Assembly: GCF_026283965.1 (NCBI RefSeq)
Contig: NZ_JAPDPD010000013.1
Span: 1 to 64,000, forward strand
Length of the DNA: 64,000 bases
Direction of reading: 5' to 3'
Source of the DNA: Dyella subtropica
Lineage (GTDB): Bacteria; Pseudomonadota; Gammaproteobacteria; Xanthomonadales; Rhodanobacteraceae
The translations under genes and the position numbers were made by a program. Below, in pieces: positions 52,416 through 60,945 of this stretch (position 1 is the stretch's first letter; each line of letters opens with the position of its first letter). The notes under the pieces were generated by a model. It did not search any database. It saw only the letters and a program-made list of their open reading frames with translations, and was not told the DNA's origin.

Positions 52416-53066
52416 ATGCGACATCCCATCAGCGAACGCGCCGCCCTGATCCTCGTCGATGTGCAGCCGGACTTCATGCCCGGAGGAAGCCTCGCCTGCC
52501 ACGAGGGTGACGCCATCGTGCCGGGCATCCGCCACCTGCTGGAAAAACGCGTATTCCGCTACGTGGTCGCCACGCAGGACTGGCATCCGCAGGGGCACGT
52601 GTCCTTTGCCAGCAGCCACGCCGGCCGCAAACCGTTCGACCGCATCCCACTCTACGGCCACGCCCAGACCCTGTGGCCCGACCACTGCGTGCAGGGCACG
52701 CCCGGAGCGGCACTGCACCCGGCCATCAACCATTCGCTGGTAGACAAGATCGTGCGAAAGGGCAGCGATCCCAAGGTGGACTCCTACAGCGGCTTCCGCG
52801 AAAACTACGGTCCTCATGGCACGCGCGGCCCTACCGATCTGGCCGAATGGCTACGCAGCCATGGGGTGGACGAACTCTATATATGCGGGCTGGCGCGGGA
52901 TGTCTGCGTGCTATGGACAGCGCAGGACGCCGTCGGCCTGGGCTTCAAAACCCACGTACTGTGGGATCTGACCCGCCCGGTCACGCCGGACACCGACATC
53001 GCCACGCGCGCCCGGCTCGACCAGTTGGAAGTGGATGTCCTGGAGGCCATCGCCACCCCGGCTTGA
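52416..53066 (+). CDS. pncA: Nicotinamidase
   Basis: Hydrolyses nicotinamide to nicotinate for NAD salvage. The 216-residue isochorismatase-fold protein has the catalytic Asp in LILVDVQPDFMPGGSL, metal ligands in ATQDWHPQGHVSFAS, the Lys in VRKGSDPKVDSYSGF and the nucleophile Cys in GLARDVCVLWTAQDA. Length matches E. coli PncA. The start at ATG 52416 (MRHPISERAALI) is chosen by family length; no clear ribosome site is visible. It converges with the CPXCG gene. Confidence 0.93.
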   Translation: MRHPISERAALILVDVQPDFMPGGSLACHEGDAIVPGIRHLLEKRVFRYVVATQDWHPQGHVSFASSHAGRKPFDRIPLYGHAQTLWPDHCVQGTPGAALHPAINHSLVDKIVRKGSDPKVDSYSGFRENYGPHGTRGPTDLAEWLRSHGVDELYICGLARDVCVLWTAQDAVGLGFKTHVLWDLTRPVTPDTDIATRARLDQLEVDVLEAIATPA

Positions 53067-53072
53067 GGACGA

Positions 53073-53261
53073 TCAGCCTTCATCCTCGGTAGCCGCACGA
53101 ACCTGCAGCGTACCGTCCTCGTCGATCGTCACCGTCAGCACGATGGGGCAACAGCACACCTGGCAATCTTCGATGTATTGCTGGCTCTCCACCGAGCTGT
53201 CGATGAGAATCTCAAACGCTTCGCCGCAATACGGGCAGTGGATATGCGTTGGACTGAGCAT
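53073..53261 (-). CDS. CPXCG-motif cysteine-rich protein
   Basis: The 62-residue protein has MLSPTHIHCPYCGEAFEIL and QYIEDCQVCCCPIVLTV, a pair of Cys motifs that probably bind one zinc ion or a metal cluster. An acidic tail follows (ATEDEG). The ATG at 53261 is preceded by GGGAG. The family is common in Gammaproteobacteria and uncharacterised. Its stop is 6 bp from that of pncA, on the opposite strand. Confidence 0.88.
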   Translation of the reverse strand: MLSPTHIHCPYCGEAFEILIDSSVESQQYIEDCQVCCCPIVLTVTIDEDGTLQVRAATEDEG

Positions 53262-53338
53262 GACGTGGTCTCCCGCGGCGTTCAAAGACACTTTCCAAGA
53301 ACGCGTACCCCTACTGGCTGGCGTCATTCGGGGAAATA

Positions 53339-53812
53339 TCAACCGGCAGCCAGCCGCCAGGCTGCCGGGGTGACGATAGCGAACAGGCCCTCTCGTGCCG
53401 TGCGACGCCCCAGCCGCAACACTTCCTTGTCCTTGCTGAGCAACCAGCGCGCCTGCGAAGCGAGCGCCAGTTCGAGAAATTTCTGGTCGTCGGGGTCCGC
53501 ACAGCGCGGTAGCTTCACCCCATTATTCGCCAACAAGGCTTCGTCCGGCAGGCAACGCAAGACCTCGTCGTACGCAGCAAGCGCCGTCGCTTGCGCCGCC
53601 TCGTTCAGCGCCAGCTGCGGATAGGCCAGCACGCGCAGCCATTCCGCACGGCAAGCCGCATTTGTGACCGCCTCCACCGTGCCCTGCGCCAATGCCTCGC
53701 GCAGCGCAGCGACCTGCGCATCGCCGAACACGAACAGGTCGAGGCAGACATTGGTGTCCAGCACCAAGCGATCGGCGTGGCGGCCTGCGTAGTGTGTATC
53801 CGTCGGCGTCAT
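53339..53812 (-). CDS. PIN-domain protein, COG1569-type putative toxin
   Basis: Probable ribonuclease of the PIN fold. The 157-residue protein has RLVLDTNVCLDLFVFGD (first catalytic Asp), a central NAACRAEWLRVLAYPQLAL with the conserved Glu, and LPRCADPDDQKFLELALAS with two more Asp, then ARWLLSKDKEVLRLG with the last Asp. Such proteins are usually the toxin of an antitoxin pair, but no short upstream antitoxin gene is visible; the neighbour at 53975 is divergent. Start ATG 53812 or 53827. Confidence 0.82.
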   Translation of the reverse strand: MTPTDTHYAGRHADRLVLDTNVCLDLFVFGDAQVAALREALAQGTVEAVTNAACRAEWLRVLAYPQLALNEAAQATALAAYDEVLRCLPDEALLANNGVKLPRCADPDDQKFLELALASQARWLLSKDKEVLRLGRRTAREGLFAIVTPAAWRLAAG

Positions 53813-53974
53813 GCCAAAGCTCGGCATCCAGGAAAGGCGAGGCACGTTAGCCCGGATCACACGAACTGTCGAACACCGAAGCGATCGGTCGACGGTACGC
53901 ATCGCGGGCGTTCCTGCGGGTGTTGCGCGACAATGTCGCTTTGATCGACCGGTCATGCCGAGCGTAGCCATTCC

Positions 53975-54616
53975 ATGAACGACGCAGCCTTAGAGCAATA
54001 CCTCCTGAACTTGTTCGCCGACCACGACATCGAGCTGGAGCCGGACGAAGACGGCTGGCTGCTGACCGACGGCGACTTTCCTGCCATTCGCGCCACCTGG
54101 CACCCGGGCGACGGCGATCAGCCGGGCCGGCTCGACATCGACGTGGTGATCAGCGAGGAACGCCATATCGAGGAGAGCTTTGCCGGTTATGGGCAAGGTG
54201 ACGCCGCCTGCCGCGACGCGCTCGACGCCTTTGTCGCACAGGCCCTGCACCCGCTGCTCGCCGCCTGCTGGTATGTCACCGACGATCGCAAAATCCACAT
54301 CGAGGCCTGGGATATCGGCGTGCGCACCTGGGATGTCTTCCATGGAGCCACCGGCATTCGCGGCGCCCTCACGGTGCCGCCGGAAACCCGCACCGCGCTG
54401 GCCGATGCGTTGCGACGCATGGCGCTTACCCCTGAACTGCACTGGGTTCGCGTGTTCTATACGCGAGCCGCCGACGGCTCGGTCAGTGCCGAGGCCAGCT
54501 TCGACAACGAGCCATGGGCCGAAGGCACGGCCGCTATCACGTCGGCGGCCTGGCCACACCACGAAGAGGCCGGCAGCGCGCGCTGGTTGACCCTGCTCGA
54601 CGTCCGCGACTACTGA
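53975..54616 (+). CDS. Conserved hypothetical protein (DUF6348-like)
   Basis: The 213-residue acidic cytoplasmic protein has LEQYLLNLFADHDIELEPDEDGWLL, then RLDIDVVISEERHIEESFAGYGQG and a later HWVRVFYTRAADGSVSAEASFDNEPW. This pattern recalls the DUF6348 family, though I cannot confirm that by search. No catalytic motif is visible. The next gene begins 12 bp later, so the two are likely cotranscribed. Confidence 0.7.
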   Translation: MNDAALEQYLLNLFADHDIELEPDEDGWLLTDGDFPAIRATWHPGDGDQPGRLDIDVVISEERHIEESFAGYGQGDAACRDALDAFVAQALHPLLAACWYVTDDRKIHIEAWDIGVRTWDVFHGATGIRGALTVPPETRTALADALRRMALTPELHWVRVFYTRAADGSVSAEASFDNEPWAEGTAAITSAAWPHHEEAGSARWLTLLDVRDY

Positions 54617-54628
54617 ACAAGGACTTTT

Positions 54629-54961
54629 GTGAAACTCCCCGAACTGCCTTTCACCATCACGCACTGGAACGATGTGCCCGCCACCCGTCATCCGGGCGAA
54701 CAGGGCGAAGCGCTGTGGCGCTCGTTCAACGCTGGGGACCTGCGCGTACGCATCGTCGAGTATTCGCCGGGCTACCTGGCAGATCACTGGTGCGACCGCG
54801 GCCATGTGCTCTACGTGCTGGACGGTGAACTGCATACGGAGCTGAAAGACGGGCGCCGTTTCGTACTCACACCTGGCATGAGTTACCAGGTCTCGGATTT
54901 CGGCGACGCCGCGCATCGCTCGTCCACGCCGAGCGGCGTCAAATTGTTCGTGGTGGATTGA
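54629..54961 (+). CDS. DHCW-motif cupin protein
   Basis: The 110-residue single cupin domain has ITHWNDVPATRHPGEQG, the motif YLADHWCDRGHVLYVLDGELHTEL and a final SGVKLFVVD. The DHWC segment and following HVLY fit the DHCW-motif cupin family. The start is GTG 54629 with AAGGA seven bases upstream. Reaction unknown. A REP palindrome lies 4 bp after the stop. Confidence 0.85.
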   Translation: MKLPELPFTITHWNDVPATRHPGEQGEALWRSFNAGDLRVRIVEYSPGYLADHWCDRGHVLYVLDGELHTELKDGRRFVLTPGMSYQVSDFGDAAHRSSTPSGVKLFVVD

Positions 54962-54965
54962 GCTC

Positions 54966-54994
54966 TGTAGGAGCGCACAGGGTGCGCTCCTACA
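54966..54994. repeat. Single compact GTAG-type REP palindrome overlapping qor stop
   Basis: The same 13-bp palindrome as at 47456-47484. Its right end CTCCTACA contains the complement of the TAG stop codon (54990-54992) of the quinone oxidoreductase gene. Confidence 0.9.
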
Positions 54995-55952
54995 GTGTCA
55001 GCAACACTTTGCCTATGGCACCGCGGCTCTCGATGTACGCGTGCGCCTTGGCGCCTTCCTGCAAAGGAAAACGCGCCGCGATGCGCGGCGTGACCACACC
55101 GGCGCGTATCTGCGCGAACAGGCTCGCCGCGCGTTCGCGCCGCACCGCCGCGCTGGTCAATACATTCCACAAGTCGCCGCCGGTCAGCGTGAGCGAGCGA
55201 TCCATCAGTACGCGCGGATCGACCGGATCGGGGTCGCCGGCCGCCATACCGTAAAACACTACGGTACCGCCGACACGTGCAGCCGCAAGACTGTCTCCGA
55301 GCGTTCGACCGACCGAGTCGTACACCACATCGGCGCCGCGCCCACCGGTCAAGGCTTTCACCGAAGGAAGCAGATCGTCGTAATCGACCGCCGCATCGGC
55401 ACCCGCTGAGATCACCGCGTCGCGCTTGGCCTCACTGGACGCGATGCCGAGCACGGTGGCGCCCATCGCCTTCAACATCTGCGTCAGCAACCAACCCACA
55501 CCACCAGCGGCGGCATGCACCACGGCCACATCGCCCGGCTTCACCGCATAGCTGTCGCGCACCAGATAGTGCGCGGTGAGTCCCTGCAACAACACGGCAG
55601 CGGCGATGTCGGCACCGATGCCATCGGGCAGCGGAACCAGCTTGTCGACATCCACCGCGACGAGCTCCGCATTGGCATAGGGCATGTCCGCAAAACCCAC
55701 GCGGGTGCCGGCAGGGAACAGCGCATCGCCCACCGCCGGTGTCTCGACCACGCCGGCCCCTTCATAGCCGAGAATCCAGGGAGCGGAACCGCTGAGATGG
55801 TAGTTGCCGTTGCGGCGATACACATCGGCAAAGTTCAGGCCGACGCATTGCACGCGCACCAGCGCCTGACCGGGACCCGGCACGGGATCGGGGCGTTCGG
55901 CCCAGCGCAGAACATCAGGACCGCCGAAGCGATCGAAAACCAGAGCATGCAT
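54990..55952 (-). CDS. qor: NADPH:quinone oxidoreductase (MDR family)
   Basis: The 320-residue protein begins MHALVFDRFGGPDVLRW, has the GroES-like domain with VGLNFADVYRRNGNYH, and the coenzyme domain with VAVVHAAAGGVGWLLTQMLKAMGA and ADVVYDSVGRTLGDSL. No zinc ligands. It reduces quinones with NADPH, protecting against redox-cycling compounds. The start ATG 55952 is the family N-terminus. Its stop codon is part of a REP palindrome. Confidence 0.9.
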   Translation of the reverse strand: MHALVFDRFGGPDVLRWAERPDPVPGPGQALVRVQCVGLNFADVYRRNGNYHLSGSAPWILGYEGAGVVETPAVGDALFPAGTRVGFADMPYANAELVAVDVDKLVPLPDGIGADIAAAVLLQGLTAHYLVRDSYAVKPGDVAVVHAAAGGVGWLLTQMLKAMGATVLGIASSEAKRDAVISAGADAAVDYDDLLPSVKALTGGRGADVVYDSVGRTLGDSLAAARVGGTVVFYGMAAGDPDPVDPRVLMDRSLTLTGGDLWNVLTSAAVRRERAASLFAQIRAGVVTPRIAARFPLQEGAKAHAYIESRGAIGKVLLTL

Positions 55953-56134
55953 GACGAACTCCCGAACACTAAACGCCTGCCCTGATGGGCTACGTCGCCC
56001 GCGTGCTGACGACGAAGACGGACACTAAAGGCGGTCACCAGAGCTTACACGTCAACCCGCCGTGGAATCCCGCGTTCATCGCTTCTCGATAGCCATGAGT
56101 TCCATGGCCTGCCTTCCCAGGGGAAAGCCTCGTC

Positions 56135-57124
56135 ATGCGACGAACCTTTGTTGTCGGTTGCCCGCGCTCCGGCACCACCATCGTCCAGGCCTTGCTGGCC
56201 CGGCATCCGGCGGTCTTCACCCCGCCGGAGACGGCGCTTTTCGAGCACTTGCATGGCAACCTGGCGTGGCGCTGGGGCGACGCCCAGGCCCAACCCAAGT
56301 CCGCACGGCTGCGGCAGCGTCTCGGCTTCACGCGCAAGCATGAGCGCGACCTGTTCATGACGCTGCAGCGCATGCTGCCCTCCGCCCCCGCTTTTCTCAG
56401 GCACCCTTCGCTGCGCACTCGCACTTTTGAGAAGCGCTTCGTCGCCCTGCTCGACCAGTTGGCCGAGGATGCCGATCGCAGCCTGTGGCTGGAAAAGACC
56501 CCCAACCATCTGCTCTACATCCCGGAAATCGAAGCGCTGGCGCCGGACGCACGCTTCGTCCATGTCATTCGCCCCGGCGCGGAAGTCGTCGCCTCACTGA
56601 TCGACACCAGCCTGCTGTTCGAAAGCGACAACACCTTCGGTGGCGGCATCGTGCACTGGGCCCGGCGCTGGAACCGCGCCATGCAGATCCACCGCGCCCA
56701 TCAGGGACACGCTCAGCACCATTTGCTGTTTCTGGAAGACCTGATCGAACACCCCGAGCAGGAATGGAAACGTGTGTGCCGCTTCCTCGACATCGCCACC
56801 GATGTCCCGCTCGACGATGCCTGCACCCAGATCATCGCCGATCTGGAAAACGAACCCTGGAAGCGCAAATCCGTGCATGGCCGCCTGCACACGCCTCAGA
56901 GCAAAGTGGACGGCCTGTTCGGCCCCAAACTGCAACGCTGGCTGCAGGCCAAGCTGGTGTCCTATGACGACCTGCATGCGCAATGCCTGCAGGCACGCGG
57001 CCACCACGACCACGCGCACGATCCGCATCGGCGCCATCGCGACAGAAACGTCAGCATTCTCTCGCCGGGATCAAACCTGCGACGCCGCCTCCTCGATCAA
57101 GGCCACGATGTCGTGCGGGCATGA
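56135..57124 (+). CDS. Sulfotransferase family protein
   Basis: Transfers sulfate from PAPS to an unknown acceptor. The 329-residue protein begins RRTFVVGCPRSGTTIVQALLARHP, where GCPRSGTT is the 5'-phosphosulfate loop. RFVHVIRPGAEVVASLIDT corresponds to the 3'-phosphate site, with LLFLEDLIEHPEQEWKRVCRFL downstream. The His/Arg-rich C-terminus (about residues 288-329) has low complexity. Its last 54 bp overlap the end of the convergent hydrolase gene, so the natural end may be shorter in function. Confidence 0.88.
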   Translation: MRRTFVVGCPRSGTTIVQALLARHPAVFTPPETALFEHLHGNLAWRWGDAQAQPKSARLRQRLGFTRKHERDLFMTLQRMLPSAPAFLRHPSLRTRTFEKRFVALLDQLAEDADRSLWLEKTPNHLLYIPEIEALAPDARFVHVIRPGAEVVASLIDTSLLFESDNTFGGGIVHWARRWNRAMQIHRAHQGHAQHHLLFLEDLIEHPEQEWKRVCRFLDIATDVPLDDACTQIIADLENEPWKRKSVHGRLHTPQSKVDGLFGPKLQRWLQAKLVSYDDLHAQCLQARGHHDHAHDPHRRHRDRNVSILSPGSNLRRRLLDQGHDVVRA

Positions 57125-57760
57125 CGCCAGCGATGCATGGCTCGACAGCAGCGACACGATCTTCTTCGCGCCGATCCGCTCGGCCATCCATTGCTGGGTT
57201 TCCGGCGGAATCATGCGATCGTCCTGCGACAGCTGATACCAGCTCGGCTTGGTCTTCCAAGCCGGCGGACCAGCCTTGTCCTCGAAGCAACGCGCCGCAG
57301 TAGGTTTTTGTGCCACGGCCATGACCAAGGCGGCATCGTCGCCCAGGTCCTGGCAGAAACTTTCCTTGTGCAGCTCCTTGGCGATCCACAGGAAACCGTA
57401 CTGGTCCGGCCGGATGCTAGCCACTCCCGGCGGAGGCTCCCGCCGTGCAAAGAGGCTGCCCAGGCTATCGCCCTCATCCGGAGCAAAGGCGGCGACAAAA
57501 ACCAGTCCCACCACATTGGCCGCGTGTCCCGCACCGGAGATGACGGCGCCGCCATAGGAATGACCCACCAGGATCACCGGCCCTTCCTGCGCTTCCGTAA
57601 GCCGACGCGTGCGTTCCACGTCGTCTTCCAGTGAGGTCAACGGATTCTGTACCGCGCTGACGTTGTAGCCCCTGGCATGCAACACCGGAATCACCTTGCT
57701 CCAGTGCGAGCCGTCGCCCCACGCGCCGTGCACGAGGACAATGCTTGGTTTCTTGGCCAT
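57071..57760 (-). CDS. Alpha/beta hydrolase
   Basis: The 229-residue cytoplasmic protein has IVLVHGAWGDGSHWSKV (HG oxyanion loop), the nucleophile elbow LVGHSYGGAVISG and the C-terminal His in LLSSHASLAS. It belongs to the group of plant-esterase-like bacterial hydrolases related to salicylate or hydroxynitrile-type esterases. Substrate unknown. The start is ATG 57760. It overlaps the convergent sulfotransferase gene by 54 bp. Confidence 0.88.
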   Translation of the reverse strand: MAKKPSIVLVHGAWGDGSHWSKVIPVLHARGYNVSAVQNPLTSLEDDVERTRRLTEAQEGPVILVGHSYGGAVISGAGHAANVVGLVFVAAFAPDEGDSLGSLFARREPPPGVASIRPDQYGFLWIAKELHKESFCQDLGDDAALVMAVAQKPTAARCFEDKAGPPAWKTKPSWYQLSQDDRMIPPETQQWMAERIGAKKIVSLLSSHASLASCPHDIVALIEEAASQV

Positions 57761-57963
57761 TGCGAACTCCTTGGATGCGTATAGGCTCGCCTTGCGCCGA
57801 GTCCGTGGGTCCCCCTGCGAAACGTACTCACGCTACGCCATCCTCTGCATGGACGATGCGCAGCGCGCGTGAATCCTTTGTCATGACGAAAGCGCGACGT
57901 GGCCTGTGGCATATCCGGCGCGTGCTACGAAAAGACATTGAACAGGCTCTAAGGAGAAACCGC

Positions 57964-58796
57964 ATGAAATATCGCTTGCTTCTGCTCCCGCTCGCCTTGG
58001 CCGCCTGCTCGCAGACACCGCCATCCAATAACGGCAACTCGCCTGCTCCGGAAGCATCCACGCCAGCACAGACCAAGCCGACCACTGCGTCATCTGTGGT
58101 GGATACGACACCGCTGGGTAAATACCACTGGCAGTTGAGCGAGGCTACGAGCGGCGACGGCAAGCGCATCGACGCCTTGTTCGCGCGACCGGACAAACCG
58201 CTGCAACTGGATTTCGTGCGTGATCGCCTCAGCGTCGGCCATGCCTGCAACCGCCTGGGCAGCAATTACAGCGTCGACGGCGAGCGCCTGAAGATCGGCC
58301 CGATGGCACAGACCATGATGGCCTGCTCCGACAAAGCGCTGGCCGATCTGGATGGCGCGATCAGCCAACGCCTGCAAGGCCATCCCAAGCTAAGCCTGCA
58401 CACCGAAGGCCATGCGCCCCAGTTGCGGCTGATCACCGACAACGGCGACACCCTGGTCTTCACCGGCCAGGCCACCGCCGAAACGCGCTACGGCGGCGAA
58501 GGCGAAACCCTATTCCTGGAAGTCGCCGCGCAGACCAAACCGTGCAGCCACCCGCTGACCCCAACATGCAGTGCCTGCAGGTGCGCGAGCGCAAATACGG
58601 CGACAACGGCGTGGTCACCGGTCCGCCGGGCGAATGGCAGCCGCTGTACCAGAGCATCGAGGGTTACACGCACGAAGCGGGCATCCGCAACGTGCTGCGC
58701 GTGCAGCGCTTCAACATCAAGAACCCGCCGGCGGATGCGCCGAACACCGCCTATGTGCTGGACATGGTGGTGGAGTCGGAAGTGGTGAAACCGTAA
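57964..58796 (+). pseudogene. META/DUF4377 lipoprotein gene interrupted by a -1 frameshift
   Basis: The first part (57964 to about 58560) encodes a lipoprotein (LLLPLALAACS lipobox), a Ser/Pro/Thr linker and a META (HslJ-like) domain with LGKYHWQLSEATSGDG and VGHACNRLGSNY...MMACSDKA. After LFLEVAAQTKPCSHPL the DUF4377-like part continues in another frame (to 58796) as PNMQCLQVRERKYGDNG...VLDMVVESEVVKP. Adding one C to the run CCCC at 58559-58562 restores a single reading frame. It is either a recent mutation, a phase-variable tract or a sequence error. ATG 57964 follows AAGGAG. Confidence 0.85.
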
Positions 58797-58803
58797 TGCG
58801 ATG

Positions 58804-58836
58804 AACCCTTCTCCCTCCGAGCGAGGGAGAAGGGTT
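58804..58836. terminator. Bidirectional terminator
   Basis: A 14-bp perfect stem (58804-58817 with 58823-58836, loop CGAGC) lies between convergent genes. There is no long T-run. Confidence 0.6.
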
Positions 58837-58859
58837 GCGCCATCGAATGGCCGATAGAC

Positions 58860-59240
58860 TCAGATCGCGGCACCCACGCGCTCACGCACTTCATTCATAT
58901 CGCGCACCGGGCGCACCTCGATGCTGCCGAAACGCGCCCACGGAAATGCGGAAGCGATATGCAGGGCTTCGTCCATGTTTTCCGCTTCGATCAGGTTGAA
59001 GCCGCCGAGGTATTCCTTGGTCTCCGCGAACGGCCCGTCCACGATCGTGGTGCGGCCGTTGCGTACACGCAGGGTTCTGGACCGCTCCGGCGTTTCGAGC
59101 TGCTGGCAGTCGAGCAGCTTACCTTCCTCTTGCAGTTGATCCGCCTTGGCAAAGCAGCCGCGCATGAGGGTGGCGAACTCTACCTCGGGAAGGTTGGCGT
59201 GCAGGGAGGCATCGCAATAGATCATCGCCAGAAACTTCAT
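58860..59240 (-). CDS. YCII/DGPF-domain protein
   Basis: The 126-residue protein has MKFLAMIYCDASLHANLP at the start and IVDGPFAETKEYLGGFNLIEAENMDEALHIASAFPWARFGSIEVRPV, the DGPF motif region of YCII-related proteins with its conserved His and Asp. In many bacteria these lie beside ECF sigma factor genes; none is present here. Start ATG 59240. It is divergent from the chitinase gene across a 371-bp control region. Confidence 0.88.
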   Translation of the reverse strand: MKFLAMIYCDASLHANLPEVEFATLMRGCFAKADQLQEEGKLLDCQQLETPERSRTLRVRNGRTTIVDGPFAETKEYLGGFNLIEAENMDEALHIASAFPWARFGSIEVRPVRDMNEVRERVGAAI

Positions 59241-59325
59241 GATGGTGTCGCACACATCGGGGGAAGTAGCCGATGGTAGTACATCCACCCTTACACGCCT
59301 CTCGCCCCGCGCCTCTGTCCGCGCT

Positions 59326-59339
59326 GATAACGTTGTCAG
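59326..59339. promoter_or_regulatory. Distal LacI-type palindrome upstream of the chitinase gene
   Basis: TGATAACGTTGTCA is a near-perfect palindrome centred on CG. It is 135 bp centre-to-centre from a second copy at 59462-59473. The pattern fits NagR/NagQ-type operators (TGACAACGTTGTCA-like) known from N-acetylglucosamine regulons of Xanthomonadales. Confidence 0.6.
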
Positions 59340-59461
59340 ACTGCATCCGAATGCTTGATCGACGGCGCTGTCAACGCGTGACACATCTCTCGCAAAAATG
59401 GCTTGCTGCGATGCACTAAGGCTTTTCAAGCAAGTCGTCACAGTTTGCCCACAGCGCTAAA

Positions 59462-59473
59462 GACAACGTTGTC
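59462..59473. promoter_or_regulatory. Proximal LacI-type palindrome upstream of the chitinase gene
   Basis: GACAACGTTGTC is a perfect 12-bp palindrome, extended on the right by ATT. It lies 138 bp before the chitinase start. Two such sites could permit a repression loop. The rest of 59241-59611 has no gene. Confidence 0.65.
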
Positions 59474-59611
59474 ATTCAGGACGACAAAAGGTCGCTGCCC
59501 AGACGGCAGCGCGCACGGATACGGTGAAGCGAGCGCCATTCCTTCATGGCGACGACGCCATCGTCTTGGCGACCCACCTTTGGCAGTCAACGACAACGAG
59601 GAGACAGTCCC

Positions 59612-60922
59612 ATGCGTGCAAAGCAATCGGTGGTGTGGTCACGTGTGATAACCGGCGCCTTGAGCAGCGCGGCAGGAGCGGCTATGTCCGTAAGTCTGCT
59701 TGCCCTGGCACCCATGCAAAACGCAGCCGCGGCAACCTTGCCCGACTGTGCGCCAGCGTGGAGTTCGACCGCCGTCTACGTGGGCGGCAATACTGCCAGC
59801 GAGAACGGCGTGAATTACCTCGCAAACTGGTGGACCCAGGGCAACGACCCGGCCACCAACAACGGCGGTTCGGGCTCGGGCCAGCCGTGGACCTCGCAGG
59901 GGGCCTGCGGCACCGGAACACCACCACCTCCCCCACCACCACCGCCTCCGCCCCCGCCGCCCGGTACAGGAGCCGGACTGTTGTTCAGCCCTTACAAGGA
60001 CGTGACCATCAATCTCAACTGGAACACCAACACCATCCAGACCGCGGTCACCGGCACGGCGATTCCGCTCGTAGGCAATGGCAGCCTGGTATCGAACGAT
60101 GTGCCCAAACTGGGCGCGATCTCTCTGGCTTTCGCAACCGGCGAATGCGGCGCGGAGAACTGGGGCGGCATCCCGGCGGCGAGCTTCGCCAGCGCCAACA
60201 TCGGTGCCCTGTCGAACGCGGGCCTGAGCTATGTGGTTTCCACCGGCGGCGCCGCAGGCAGCTTTACTTGCTCCACGCCTTCGGGCATGGCCACGTTCCT
60301 GTCGACCTATATGTCACCACAGATGGTCGGTGTGGACTTTGATATCGAAGCTGGCCAGACACAGGCACAGGTCAACGCGCTGGTATCGGCCGCGGTCTAT
60401 GCGCAAGGCCTGTATCCCAAGCTGCGCTTCTCGTTCACGCTTGCCACGCTGGGGGCTTCCGACGGCAGCTACGGCGGCCTGAACAGCCAGGGCGACATGG
60501 TGGTGAAGGCGGTCAAGGCCTCCACGCTGAAAAACTACACCATCAACCTGATGGTGATGGACTACGGCTCCGCCAGCGCGTCCATTTGCGTGGTAGCCAA
60601 CGGCCAATGCGATATGGGGCAATCGGCCATCCAGGCGGCCAAGAACCTGCAGCACAGCTATGGCATTCCACTCAGCCAGATCGAGCTGACCCCGATGATC
60701 GGCATGAACGACGTGACCAGCGAAGTCTTCACCGCGGCAAATGTCGACACCATGGTGAACTACGCCGTGAGCAACGGCCTGGCCGGCGTGCATTTCTGGT
60801 CGCTGGACCGCGACACGCCGTGCTCGGGTTCGAGTCAGTGGGCCTCGCCCACCTGCAACTCGGTGAGCGGCACCACGCCGCTGCTGTACACCAAGCGCTT
60901 CCTGACCGATCTGGGTCGGTAA
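59612..60922 (+). CDS. Secreted GH18 chitinase with chitin-binding module
   Basis: Hydrolyses chitin outside the cell. The 436-residue protein has a long signal peptide (to about residue 41, ending MQNAAAA). A CBM5/12-type chitin-binding module follows (CAPAWSSTAVYVGGNTASENGVNYLANWWTQGNDP), then a run of 14 prolines and a GH18 catalytic domain with VGVDFDIEAGQ holding the acid Glu. The first Asp of the usual DxxDxDxE motif is replaced by a hydrophobic residue. A YNLMVMDYG-like substrate motif appears as INLMVMDYGSAS. ATG 59612 follows GAGGAG. Two LacI-type palindromes lie upstream and a terminator downstream. Confidence 0.92.
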   Translation: MRAKQSVVWSRVITGALSSAAGAAMSVSLLALAPMQNAAAATLPDCAPAWSSTAVYVGGNTASENGVNYLANWWTQGNDPATNNGGSGSGQPWTSQGACGTGTPPPPPPPPPPPPPPGTGAGLLFSPYKDVTINLNWNTNTIQTAVTGTAIPLVGNGSLVSNDVPKLGAISLAFATGECGAENWGGIPAASFASANIGALSNAGLSYVVSTGGAAGSFTCSTPSGMATFLSTYMSPQMVGVDFDIEAGQTQAQVNALVSAAVYAQGLYPKLRFSFTLATLGASDGSYGGLNSQGDMVVKAVKASTLKNYTINLMVMDYGSASASICVVANGQCDMGQSAIQAAKNLQHSYGIPLSQIELTPMIGMNDVTSEVFTAANVDTMVNYAVSNGLAGVHFWSLDRDTPCSGSSQWASPTCNSVSGTTPLLYTKRFLTDLGR

Positions 60923-60945
60923 GCCCGCTTCGACCAAGGTGTCGG

